DNA from: Gammaproteobacteria bacterium
GTDB lineage: Bacteria; Pseudomonadota; Gammaproteobacteria; Coxiellales; Coxiellaceae
Assembly: GCA_022600315.1 (NCBI GenBank)
Contig: JAHZKQ010000232.1
Coordinates: forward strand, 1-6,464
Direction: 5' to 3'
Length of the DNA: 6,464 nt
Position numbers and translations under genes: made by a program. This document shows, piece by piece, positions 1-6,228 of the stretch (positions are counted from its first letter, which is position 1; the number at the start of each line of letters is the position of its first letter). Below the pieces are notes generated by a model. It was not told where the DNA came from. It saw only the letters and a list, made by a program, of their open reading frames with translations, and did not search any database.

Positions 1-201
1 ACCGAGAATGAAATAAAATGCTCCTACAATCATAACAATTAGTAATATAATTATACATACATACATGTACTGTACCTTACCAATCTTGTGTTTTTTTCGT
101 CGTGACCCTAAAGGATAGTGGAATAGAACTACAATAATAATGGCAAAAGCACGCAATGTATCTAAACCGGCCAGTTTTTTCGAAATTATCTGATTGGACA
201 T
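1..201 (-). CDS. Acyltransferase-3 (OafA/YrhL)-like membrane protein, N-terminal part only
   Basis: The first 67 codons are visible; the gene continues past the left edge. Residues 10-29 include LAGLDTLRAF followed by a hydrophobic stretch ending in LFHY. This is the usual opening of acyltransferase-3 family integral membrane proteins: a DxLRAxA motif, first membrane segment and a histidine thought to be catalytic. The family O-acylates surface sugars such as LPS or peptidoglycan. A short basic loop (SRRKKHK) and a second strongly hydrophobic segment (about residues 44-67) follow. The usual GGxxGVDLFFVLSGF motif is not seen in these residues, so this may be a divergent member or another multi-pass protein. 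The ATG at 199-201 directly abuts the hflX stop and has AGGA seven bases upstream, which suggests translational coupling. An A7 run and a short tetranucleotide repeat lie in the reading frame; no stop interrupts it. Confidence 0.6.
   Translation of the reverse strand, partial: MSNQIISKKLAGLDTLRAFAIIIVVLFHYPLGSRRKKHKIGKVQYMYVCIIILLIVMIVGAFYFILG
53..66. repeat. Short ATAC tetranucleotide repeat (3.5 units) inside the acyltransferase gene
   Basis: Plus-strand ATAC occurs three times in tandem followed by AT. It lies inside the coding frame of the partial acyltransferase, at codons for YMYVCI. Gain or loss of one unit would shift the frame. 3.5 units is low compared with known contingency loci. 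Confidence 0.6.
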
Positions 202-1482
202 TTATTCATCCTGAATAATCCATCGCGTATAATCACTTTGCTCAATCGCAAGCTCTAAAATATGATTACCACTGTCATCCGTAGTTTCCGATTGAATTGC
301 GCCTAGCGCATAAAGCTTAGCACGCAACTTACCTTGCCCTGGTGTTAAAGTAACCTCACAATGCAATAAACGCTTAATTAATAATTGATGAATCGTTGCC
401 AGCAATTGCTCTATGCCCTGCCCGGTTTGTGCAGAAACCCAAACTCGATAAGGTTTATCTTCCGCATCTGTATCGATATGTGCTTGCAAATCCAGATTCA
501 AATCAATTTTATTATAAACCAATAATTGTGGCACATTGTCGGCACCAATCTCACCTAGCACCCTTTCAACTTCAAATTTAATATCCGTTAAATCTTTGCC
601 TTGTGAGTCCACCACATGCAATAATAAATCTGCTTGGCGAGTTTCTTCTAAGGTCGCGCGAAATGCAGCCACTAAATCATGCGGTAAATCACGAATAAAA
701 CCTACTGTATCGGCTAAAATCACCTCGCCAACTTGGGGCAAAGTAATTTTACGCAGAGTTGGATCTAAGGTTGCAAATAATTGATCGGCGACATAAGCAT
801 CAGCTTTGGTTAATTTATTAAATAAAGTTGATTTGCCCGCATTAGTATAACCGACTAAGGCTACCGTCGGGGTCGCATTACGCTGCCTTGCCCGACGACC
901 AAGCTGACGTTGCTTAGCAACTTTTTCAAGACGTTTTTTAATATTTTTAATTCGTCCACTCAGTAAACGTCGATCAGTCTCAAGCTGGGTCTCCCCAGGC
1001 CCGCGCAAACCAATCCCACCTTTTTGCCGTTCTAAGTGAGTCCAGCCTCGCACTAAGCGAGTACTTAAATGCTGCAATTGGGCTAATTCAACTTGCAATT
1101 GGCCTTCGAAAGTTTGTGCACGCTGGGCAAAAATATCTAAAATTAATTCCGTGCGATCAATCACTTTAACATTAAATAATTTTTCCAGGTCGCGACCCTG
1201 CGCTGGCGATAGCTCATGGTTAAATATTACTACCTCAGCATCTAGCTGAATAACTTGCTCCTGAATCTCAAAAGCCTTACCCTTGCCAACATAGTATTGC
1301 GAATCAGGCTTTGTGCGCTTGCCACTAATAACCGTTAAAATTTCAAGATTCGCGGACAATACCAATTCTTTAAATTCAGTCAGCTCAGCCGCATATTCAC
1401 TACTTGGAAATTCTAATTGAACCAGAATGGCTCGTTCGCCACCGCGATGACGCTCTAAAAATTGTTCTTTGGGTGGCCGCAA
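202..1482 (-). CDS. hflX: HflX, ribosome-splitting/rescue GTPase
   Basis: HflX is a cytoplasmic GTPase that binds the 50S subunit and splits stalled ribosomes, for example after heat shock. The 426 residues equal the E. coli length. The N-terminal HflX domain (about 13-200) carries the family signature GGIGLRGPGETQLETDRR at 155-172, followed by a basic coiled-coil-like stretch at 176-202. The G domain shows G1 GYTNAGKST (211-219), G2 region FATLDPT (236-242), G3 DTVG (258-261), G4 NKID (324-327) and G5 SA (350-351). All nucleotide-binding residues look intact. A C-terminal domain of about 50 residues follows. The start is TTG at 1480-1482: no in-frame ATG precedes the conserved RGGERAILVQL region, and AGGA lies eight bases upstream. 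It begins five bases after lolD. In many gammaproteobacteria hflX follows hfq; here it follows the lol genes and precedes an acyltransferase. Confidence 0.96.
   Translation of the reverse strand: MRPPKEQFLERHRGGERAILVQLEFPSSEYAAELTEFKELVLSANLEILTVISGKRTKPDSQYYVGKGKAFEIQEQVIQLDAEVVIFNHELSPAQGRDLEKLFNVKVIDRTELILDIFAQRAQTFEGQLQVELAQLQHLSTRLVRGWTHLERQKGGIGLRGPGETQLETDRRLLSGRIKNIKKRLEKVAKQRQLGRRARQRNATPTVALVGYTNAGKSTLFNKLTKADAYVADQLFATLDPTLRKITLPQVGEVILADTVGFIRDLPHDLVAAFRATLEETRQADLLLHVVDSQGKDLTDIKFEVERVLGEIGADNVPQLLVYNKIDLNLDLQAHIDTDAEDKPYRVWVSAQTGQGIEQLLATIHQLLIKRLLHCEVTLTPGQGKLRAKLYALGAIQSETTDDSGNHILELAIEQSDYTRWIIQDE
209..212 (-). promoter_or_regulatory. Ribosome binding site of the acyltransferase-like gene
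   Basis: Minus-strand AGGA lies seven bases before the ATG at 199-201 and inside the last codons of hflX. It supports this start and suggests that ribosomes finishing hflX re-initiate on the next gene. Confidence 0.6.
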
Positions 1483-1487
1483 GTCTA

Positions 1488-2165
1488 TTATCCTGATAAC
1501 TGATGATTCTCTAATACTAGAGTGCGTTGCATTTTATCCGCTAAGGCGTGGTTATGAGTCACAATCACAAAACTAATACCAAGCTCGGTGTTTAGCTTTA
1601 ACATTAAATCGGTAATTTGATTGGCGGTATTTTCATCGAGATTACCCGTAGGTTCATCAGCCAAAACACACTTTGGCTCGGTTACTAACGCTCGAGCAAT
1701 TGCAATCCGTTGACGTTCACCACCGGATAACTCTCCAACTCGGTGTGTTAAACGATCACTTAAACCCACCTTCTCAATCATCGCTGCTGCTTGTTCGCGT
1801 GCCTTTGAAGCTTTAAACCCGCGAATTAATAAGGGTAAAGCCACATTTTCATGGGCATTAAACTCCGGCAGTAAATGATGAAACTGATAAACAAAACCTA
1901 AATATTTATTTCGTAACCGACCTTTAATTTTTTCAGATAAGCTCGTTAACTCTTGCCCGCCAATATAAACCTTCCCCTGAGTAGGCTGATCTAAGCCGCC
2001 AAGCAAATGTAACAAAGTACTTTTACCCGAACCTGAAGCCCCAATAATGGCGACCCGCTCACCCGCGCCAACTGAAAAATCAATACCAGACAACACCTCA
2101 ATCGCTTGACCGCTATCATCATAAAGCTTAGCAAGACTTTGACAACTTAATACTGCATCATTCAT
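1488..2165 (-). CDS. lolD: LolD, ATPase of the lipoprotein-releasing ABC transporter
   Basis: LolD hydrolyses ATP to drive extraction of mature lipoproteins from the outer leaflet of the inner membrane and their transfer to LolA. At 225 residues it is close to the E. coli length. Motifs in order are: Walker [10 protein letters not shown] (42-50), Q-loop Q94 in [17 protein letters not shown] (LolD/MacB type), ABC signature LSGGERQR (146-153), Walker [14 protein letters not shown] (166-178) with catalytic E171, and switch H204 in VTHN. All catalytic residues are present. The ATG at 2163-2165 overlaps the permease stop by eight bases and has GAGG nine bases upstream, so the two products are probably made in coupled amounts. 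No lolE follows; hflX starts five bases after the stop. Confidence 0.95.
   Translation of the reverse strand: MNDAVLSCQSLAKLYDDSGQAIEVLSGIDFSVGAGERVAIIGASGSGKSTLLHLLGGLDQPTQGKVYIGGQELTSLSEKIKGRLRNKYLGFVYQFHHLLPEFNAHENVALPLLIRGFKASKAREQAAAMIEKVGLSDRLTHRVGELSGGERQRIAIARALVTEPKCVLADEPTGNLDENTANQITDLMLKLNTELGISFVIVTHNHALADKMQRTLVLENHQLSG
1491..1494 (-). promoter_or_regulatory. Ribosome binding site that supports the TTG start of hflX
   Basis: Minus-strand AGGA overlaps the last sense codons of lolD and lies eight bases before TTG at 1480-1482. In-frame triplets immediately upstream are ATA, ATA and GAC, so no better start codon is available nearby. Confidence 0.6.
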
Positions 2166-3408
2166 AGCGCAACGCCTCGGCTGGTTGAGTGCGAAACGCG
2201 GTCCAAGCGGGATATAAAGTCGCTAATAAACTTAAACCAAAGGCAATTAAACAAATAAACATCACATCATGCAATTCAATTTTTGATGGTAGGAAATTGA
2301 TAAAAAATACTGAAGATTGCAAAAACTGCACCTGAAAAACTTGCTGCACCCAATTAGTCAATGCCGTAATATTGCTTGCTAATAACAGCCCTAAAATCAC
2401 CCCTAGAATAATTCCTGCAATACTTACAATCGCACCTTGCACAATAAAGGTGCGCATAATAGTCCCCGGACTTGCTCCTAAAGTACGTAAAATAGCAATA
2501 TCAGCCCGTTTATCGTTAACCACCATCACCAAGGTTGAAACTAAATTAAAAACGGCAATTGCCACTAATAAAACTAATATAACAAATAAAATAGTTTTTT
2601 CCATGCCCAGTGCTTGAAAAAACGTGCCATAACTTGTCATCCAGTTTGAGACTAAAAACTGGGGTGGCAACAAGGCTTGCAATTCAGTGGTGATTTTTGA
2701 TGCGGCATATAAATCGTTTAATTTAACGTGTAAACCACTCAAACGTTGGCCCGGTAAAAATAAGGCTTTAGCATCTTGCATATTAATGTAAGCATTGGTC
2801 AAATCAAACCCAAAGCCTTGACTGACATGAAAAATCCCACTTACTGTAAAGCGCCGATAACGTGGCAACTCACCCACCAAAGTCATATTGAGTTGTGGCG
2901 TTAAAACCAAAATTTTATCACCTACGCTAACACCCAGCTGATCTGCCAAAGTCTGGCCGATAATAATATGGTATTGCCCCGGTCGTAAACTAGATAAATT
3001 GCCTAGCAAGATCTTCTGTTGTAGTTTAGAAATCGTGCTTTCCAAGCTTGGCTGCACGCCAATTAATTGTAAGCCCACCGTATTATTGCCTTGCAAAATA
3101 ACCCCATTACCCATGACATAAGGCGCTGCAGCTGACACGCCGCTTAGTTTTAAAATATTTTTCCGCAGTATTGGCCAAGCCTTACTGATATCTGTACGTG
3201 TTTGCACGGTGACCTGCGGCACAATTGAAAAAAAGCGGTTGCGAATTTGGTAGTCAAACCCATTGATCACTGATAACACCGTGATCAACACCATTACACC
3301 CAGCGCAATGCCCAGCATCGAAGCTAAAGAAATAAAGGAGATAAAACGATTCCGGCGCTTAGCACGGGTATAGCGTAATCCAATGTATAAAGATAGAGGT
3401 TTAATCAT
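2158..3408 (-). CDS. lolC: LolC/LolE-family lipoprotein-releasing permease (probably LolF-like, acting as homodimer)
   Basis: This is the inner-membrane permease partner of LolD. Its 416 residues have the family layout: an N-terminal cytoplasmic stretch, TM1 (about 22-48), a large periplasmic domain (49-270), TM2 (about 272-297), TM3 (about 320-346), TM4 (about 379-402) and the conserved end QPAEALRYE. The region at about 168-184 ([17 protein letters not shown]) aligns with the LolC Hook, the hairpin that recruits the chaperone Lol[20 protein letters not shown] and [10 protein letters not shown] match the MacB/FtsX-type membrane domain. Only one permease gene is visible, and lolD is followed by hflX rather than lolE. 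From known LolDF systems (for example Francisella and Acinetobacter) I infer a single LolF-type permease forming a homodimer, unless a lolE lies elsewhere. The start lies seven bases after the methyltransferase stop and has only a weak ribosome binding site, so coupling is likely. Confidence 0.92.
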   Translation of the reverse strand: MIKPLSLYIGLRYTRAKRRNRFISFISLASMLGIALGVMVLITVLSVINGFDYQIRNRFFSIVPQVTVQTRTDISKAWPILRKNILKLSGVSAAAPYVMGNGVILQGNNTVGLQLIGVQPSLESTISKLQQKILLGNLSSLRPGQYHIIIGQTLADQLGVSVGDKILVLTPQLNMTLVGELPRYRRFTVSGIFHVSQGFGFDLTNAYINMQDAKALFLPGQRLSGLHVKLNDLYAASKITTELQALLPPQFLVSNWMTSYGTFFQALGMEKTILFVILVLLVAIAVFNLVSTLVMVVNDKRADIAILRTLGASPGTIMRTFIVQGAIVSIAGIILGVILGLLLASNITALTNWVQQVFQVQFLQSSVFFINFLPSKIELHDVMFICLIAFGLSLLATLYPAWTAFRTQPAEALRYE

Positions 3409-3415
3409 AAGAGAA

Positions 3416-4108
3416 CTATACCGGATTTAACTCACAGGAGCTACAGATTCGCCTCACCTTAGAACTGGGGTCTTGCTGCATAGCCAGAATGCGTTGCTGA
3501 GCCAGTGGCTTTTTAACACTGCGCAGCTTGCGGGCAGCAAAGATTCGGTCACTTAAGATATCACTTTCCGATAGTTCTAATAAGTAATCAACCCGAGAAT
3601 CCGATGGCGGTGAAATAATCTTTTTAGCATGCGCACTTTCTTCTGGCAGCTCAGCCTCAGTAATTAAATGCTGCAAGATTGCCAACTCAAAGCAACGCAC
3701 CACCCAAATCCGCGGCGTAAAAGCAAATAAATATAAACGTAGTAAAGAGGTTAAATTATTCAATCGTACATTGCCGCCAATATCCATAAAGATAATATCT
3801 GGTTTTGGCATTAAGGCTTGCACGGCTTCAATATCTCGCGCATCCAACTGTATAAATTCGACATTAGGGCAATCAATTAAGCTTTGCTGCGCAAAAGTCA
3901 ACATCGCTGCAGAATTATCAACTGCCAACACTTGCTTTGCTGGGCCGGCTAAAACTTTGGTCATCATGCCCGTTGAGCAACCAATTTCCAGCACCGAATC
4001 AGTTGAGCGAGGTAAGTTTTTTGCAAACTTTCGATAAGTATCACACTCTGAAATGACTTTAATCTCAGTATGATTTTTTAACTGCTTGTAAAGATTAATC
4101 CAATTCAT
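3416..4108 (-). CDS. Class I SAM-dependent methyltransferase with a HEAT-repeat-like C-terminal tail, substrate unknown
   Basis: The 230-residue protein has a Rossmann methyltransferase core. Motif I is VLEIGCSTGMMT (39-50), the acidic residue binding the SAM ribose is D64 in AVDNS, motif III is IQLDARD (86-92), and motif IV is DIIFMDIGGN (104-113). The DIGGN form and the following LWVV-like strand (IWVVR, 134-138) recall uncharacterised methyltransferases of cyanobacteria and plants (from memory). Residues about 183-222 (DILSDRIFAARKLRSV, then ILAMQQDPSSKVRRI) look like one degenerate HEAT repeat, which could bind a protein or nucleic acid partner. Two cysteines near the end (CSSC, 222-225) are notable. 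There is no signal peptide, so it is cytoplasmic. It lies 12 bases after the ZIP-like gene and seven before the lol permease, so it is probably co-transcribed with both. The ribosome binding site is weak. I cannot name a substrate. Confidence 0.78.
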   Translation of the reverse strand: MNWINLYKQLKNHTEIKVISECDTYRKFAKNLPRSTDSVLEIGCSTGMMTKVLAGPAKQVLAVDNSAAMLTFAQQSLIDCPNVEFIQLDARDIEAVQALMPKPDIIFMDIGGNVRLNNLTSLLRLYLFAFTPRIWVVRCFELAILQHLITEAELPEESAHAKKIISPPSDSRVDYLLELSESDILSDRIFAARKLRSVKKPLAQQRILAMQQDPSSKVRRICSSCELNPV

Positions 4109-4120
4109 AATAAATACACA

Positions 4121-4885
4121 CTAAAATTGACGATAAACTGTCATTATTATTAACACAATGGTCAGCAGCAGCATTCCGCAGCTAAAGCTCAAAAAACTTG
4201 AGCTCTGTGTCGAAGGCAATTCCTCGCGAAAAACATTATATAGTACGGAACCCGATAGAAAAGCAATCATAAAACTAACCAAAACTACATTAATTGGATT
4301 GGTTAACGCTGTCACCAGCCAACCCAGAAAAAGCAATGCCAATAGAAATAATCGCCCAGCTTTAGAGAAATACTGCTTAAAGTTTCGATTAAAGCTTCGA
4401 TCAACTAATATAAAATGAAGGCCTATCACTAAAGTGAAAATAACTGAATAAGTAATTCCGCTCTGTACTCGAAGTGGCATGGTATAGGTGATTAAAAAAT
4501 TATATATGCCATACATCATTAAATGCAAATAGTAGACCTTCTTGTTAGTCGAATCTGGGGCTACCCTGGTACGAGTGGCCAATACCTCTAAAGCAAAATA
4601 AACATTAAATCCAAACAAGGCAATAATAAAAATACCCAAATCTAATAAAGGCGTTAAGGTTTCGCTCTCAGCCAGTAATTTACCTATCGTCTGATTGCCT
4701 TCAACCAACTCCGGCAGCATATGCAAAAACACATAAGCTACTGCAACACCACCAGCAAAAGATGTCAACCGCTTGGCATTAAGCCCGGGAAGCCTATCAA
4801 ACCAGGGGGAAAGATAATGGCAAAATATTAGAAATAAAGTAATCCAAAAAGCAAACTCTATACTACCCAGATTGATTAATTCCAT
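4121..4885 (-). CDS. ZIP-fold integral membrane protein with degenerate metal-binding motifs
   Basis: The 254-residue, very hydrophobic protein has about eight membrane segments (roughly 10-27, 40-60, 80-102, 118-137, 143-162, 178-193, 199-218 and 233-250), the count expected of ZIP metal transporters. Segment 2 has the ZIP-like AGGVAVAYVFLHMLPEL (44-60), and segment 7 has FLSGSVLYNVFREELP (209-224), resembling the ZIP GxxLY...EE region. The canonical HNxxDG of segment 4 appears as YNFLIT (128-133), and HExPHE of segment 5 as HFILVD (157-162), so most of the binuclear metal site is missing. It belongs to a group of ZIP-like proteins that I recall as uncharacterised. Metal transport is therefore unproven. 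The ATG is preceded by GGTGA seven bases upstream. It is the first gene after the predicted promoter at 4950-4978 and probably heads the transcript through the lol genes and hflX. Confidence 0.7.
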   Translation of the reverse strand: MELINLGSIEFAFWITLFLIFCHYLSPWFDRLPGLNAKRLTSFAGGVAVAYVFLHMLPELVEGNQTIGKLLAESETLTPLLDLGIFIIALFGFNVYFALEVLATRTRVAPDSTNKKVYYLHLMMYGIYNFLITYTMPLRVQSGITYSVIFTLVIGLHFILVDRSFNRNFKQYFSKAGRLFLLALLFLGWLVTALTNPINVVLVSFMIAFLSGSVLYNVFREELPSTQSSSFLSFSCGMLLLTIVLIIMTVYRQF

Positions 4886-4949
4886 AATTGCATCACCATA
4901 CTGACAGCTGTTGAAAATATAACAGGGAAACTCCCCAAAACTAATAAAT

Positions 4950-4978
4950 ATTATTCAGGATCCTGTGTCTAATGACAA
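4950..4978 (-). promoter_or_regulatory. Sigma70-type promoter of the ZIP-like/methyltransferase/lol/hflX set
   Basis: On the minus strand TTGTCA (4973-4978) is followed after 17 bases by AATAAT (4950-4955), each matching consensus at five of six positions. The predicted start near 4943 gives a leader of about 58 bases before the ATG at 4885. It lies in the 114-base gap after luxR. No strong terminator separates luxR from this gene set, so read-through is also possible. Confidence 0.55.
4956..4965. repeat. 10-base perfect palindrome in the promoter spacer
   Basis: CAGGATCCTG is a perfect inverted palindrome that directly abuts the predicted -10 hexamer and lies in the 17-base spacer. The position suits an operator. 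Several 10-base palindromes are expected by chance in a window this size, so function is only inferred. Confidence 0.4.
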
Positions 4979-4999
4979 TGCTTATTTGATTAGATTTAA

Positions 5000-6073
5000 C
5001 TAAGATTCATCAATATCATTATAAAATTCATCTATCCATTCATTACTGGCAGTTTTATCAACAATAGCTTGCTTCCAATTCTTAGCAAACTTATAAGATT
5101 GTGTGGCAGGAATATTGACATTTAACTCGTCAATAAAATAGTCACAGAGATTATAATCTTTAACCAAACGAATAAGACTCTTTTTTGTCTCACATTTGAA
5201 TTTATATCGCAGATGGTCGGCATGATCACGCACCGTATTGGTTGATATGCCGAGTATACGAGAAATTTCCTTAGCAGTTAGTTCATCAGTGATTAAAAGT
5301 AATACTTCGGCCTCTCGCTTTGTTAAAGACACTTCTTCGAAAGGCTCATCTAAATAATATTTTTTTAATTCAAAAGGCAATTCTGGCTTATCTTCATAAT
5401 GTGCACCACTTAGTCGCATATCCATCATTTCTCTAGCATTAGTCTTTTGTGAATATATCTTTTTAAAATGTGCGTATTGCTTTTTATCATTTTTTAATTC
5501 TGTAGGCACTGGAGTTCGATAGCCATATTTCTCCTTAGCTTCTTTAATAATATGTCTTGCTGAGTTACGAAAATAAACCATAAATTTTTGATAAAGTACT
5601 TTATCAGTAATGCATTCATCATGAAAATTTAGTCGATCTTTTGCCACTGAAAAACTAAATAAATCAAAATGAGTGGCCCGAAACTTTACTATAATCACTG
5701 TATGCGCATAATTAAATTTATCGGCAGTTGGTTTAATGACATTCATATAAAAAGAACTATCATGAGTAACATCATCAAAACTAGTAATAGGCCTGGCATA
5801 AATATTTGGAGTGCCAGTAATATAGTTATAGAGTTTATTTTCGATATAATAACGCATGTAGCATTCAGCAGTGCTTAGGGTAATGGTTTCATGCGTTTCA
5901 CTATAGTAGCGAGAGAATTCAATCTTCCGAATGCCCATCACTTCCATAAACGGACGACAGATCTCTTTTATCGTATCACTACAACAAAATTTATAATGCT
6001 CACCACTTAGATGAAAATCTTTCATACGCTCATGCCCCAACATAGATAACCGTTCATGGTCTTGGATATCCAT
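5000..6073 (-). CDS. LuxR-type transcriptional regulator with a long sensor half and a tail after the HTH
   Basis: Residues about 247-309 form a LuxR/FixJ (GerE) helix-turn-helix: LTKREAEVLLLI, then TAKEISRILGISTNTVRDHADHLRYKF. Family hallmarks (TxRE, EVL, KEI, LGIS, TV) are kept. The N-terminal 185 residues have no named domain that I can assign with certainty. Features such as MGIRKIEFSRYY, TLSTAECYMRYYIENKLY and DLFSFSVAKD resemble the sensor half of LuxR regulators common in Legionella and Coxiella relatives (from memory). There is no receiver domain at the N-terminus. Unusually, about 48 residues follow the HTH, with an acidic end. The motif LSGxHY occurs at 22-27 and again at 221-226. 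The start is uncertain: ATG 6071-6073 has GGA seven bases upstream, while Met17 has GGGG about nine bases upstream. Its promoter is at 6153-6180. The base composition looks AT-rich compared with parts of hflX. Its targets are unknown; the gene set downstream is an obvious candidate. Confidence 0.85.
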   Translation of the reverse strand: MDIQDHERLSMLGHERMKDFHLSGEHYKFCCSDTIKEICRPFMEVMGIRKIEFSRYYSETHETITLSTAECYMRYYIENKLYNYITGTPNIYARPITSFDDVTHDSSFYMNVIKPTADKFNYAHTVIIVKFRATHFDLFSFSVAKDRLNFHDECITDKVLYQKFMVYFRNSARHIIKEAKEKYGYRTPVPTELKNDKKQYAHFKKIYSQKTNAREMMDMRLSGAHYEDKPELPFELKKYYLDEPFEEVSLTKREAEVLLLITDELTAKEISRILGISTNTVRDHADHLRYKFKCETKKSLIRLVKDYNLCDYFIDELNVNIPATQSYKFAKNWKQAIVDKTASNEWIDEFYNDIDES

Positions 6074-6088
6074 CTCGAGATCCGCGAA

Positions 6089-6112
6089 GGCAAAGATTAG
6101 ACTCCCTTTGCC
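6089..6112 (-). promoter_or_regulatory. Leader hairpin before luxR with GGA in its loop
   Basis: In the mRNA sense, GGCAAAG and CTTTGCC form a perfect seven-base-pair stem around a ten-base loop that begins GGAG. The hairpin ends 15 bases before the ATG at 6073. A second GGA (6081-6083) sits at ribosome-binding-site distance, with 19 bases between the two. A GGA in a loop plus one at the binding site is the usual layout of a CsrA-repressed leader; binding by CsrA is inferred only. Confidence 0.4.
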
Positions 6113-6152
6113 AGACTTAATTTGCCGCTAATACAGTGGCTTAAGAGTACAC

Positions 6153-6180
6153 ATTATATACAAATACGCGGTATTGTCAA
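6153..6180 (-). promoter_or_regulatory. Consensus-perfect sigma70 promoter of luxR
   Basis: On the minus strand TTGACA (6175-6180) and TATAAT (6153-6158) both match consensus exactly, separated by 16 bases. The predicted start is near 6145-6146, giving a leader of about 72 bases that includes the hairpin at 6089-6112. So strong a core promoter in front of a regulator gene suggests repression or translational control. Confidence 0.78.
6163..6175. repeat. Inverted repeat AATAC-GCG-GTATT between -35 and -10 of luxR
   Basis: Two perfect five-base arms flank GCG. The element fills most of the 16-base spacer and touches the -35 hexamer. A protein bound here would block RNA polymerase, so it is a candidate operator, possibly for autoregulation. 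Confidence 0.45.
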
Positions 6181-6188
6181 TATGAAAT

Positions 6189-6219
6189 GACTATAAATCA
6201 GTCGGTTACGCCCATAACC
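6189..6219 (-). terminator. Two tandem small hairpins after the GGDEF gene, possible weak terminator
   Basis: In the sense of the GGDEF transcript, GGTTA and TAACC (6215-6219 and 6204-6208) pair with an additional G-U inside. GACT and AGTC (6200-6203 and 6189-6192) pair right after, also with a G-U inside. They lie 10-40 bases after the stop codon. Only short U-rich stretches follow, so termination would be weak or Rho-assisted. Confidence 0.25.
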
Positions 6220-6228
6220 TATTGATTC

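Noticed and set aside
396..784. Plus-strand open frames opposite hflX
   Set aside because: They lie antisense to a fully conserved gene, have no recognisable domains, and are explained as shadow frames.
2372..2617. Plus-strand open frame opposite the lol permease
   Set aside because: Low-complexity I/T/K-rich translation mirroring membrane-segment codons; no supported start or family.
3771..4418. Plus-strand open frames opposite the methyltransferase and ZIP-like genes
   Set aside because: Composition and position fit antisense shadows of real minus-strand genes.
4924..4934. GGGA-GTT-TCCC hairpin between luxR and the ZIP-like gene as a luxR terminator
   Set aside because: Only four base pairs and no following U run; it would not terminate transcription efficiently.
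4951..4962. ATTATTCAGGAT shared (in inverted orientation) with the end of hflX near 207-218
   Set aside because: A 12-base match between a promoter region and the QDE codons plus ribosome binding site of another gene, with no extension either side; most likely chance.
5669..5878. Plus-strand open frame opposite luxR
   Set aside because: Short, with no recognisable motif, and fully inside a well-supported gene on the other strand.
6072..6081. Perfect palindrome ATCTCGAGAT overlapping the luxR start codon
   Set aside because: Ten-base palindromes are expected several times by chance in this window, and there is no second copy to support an operator.
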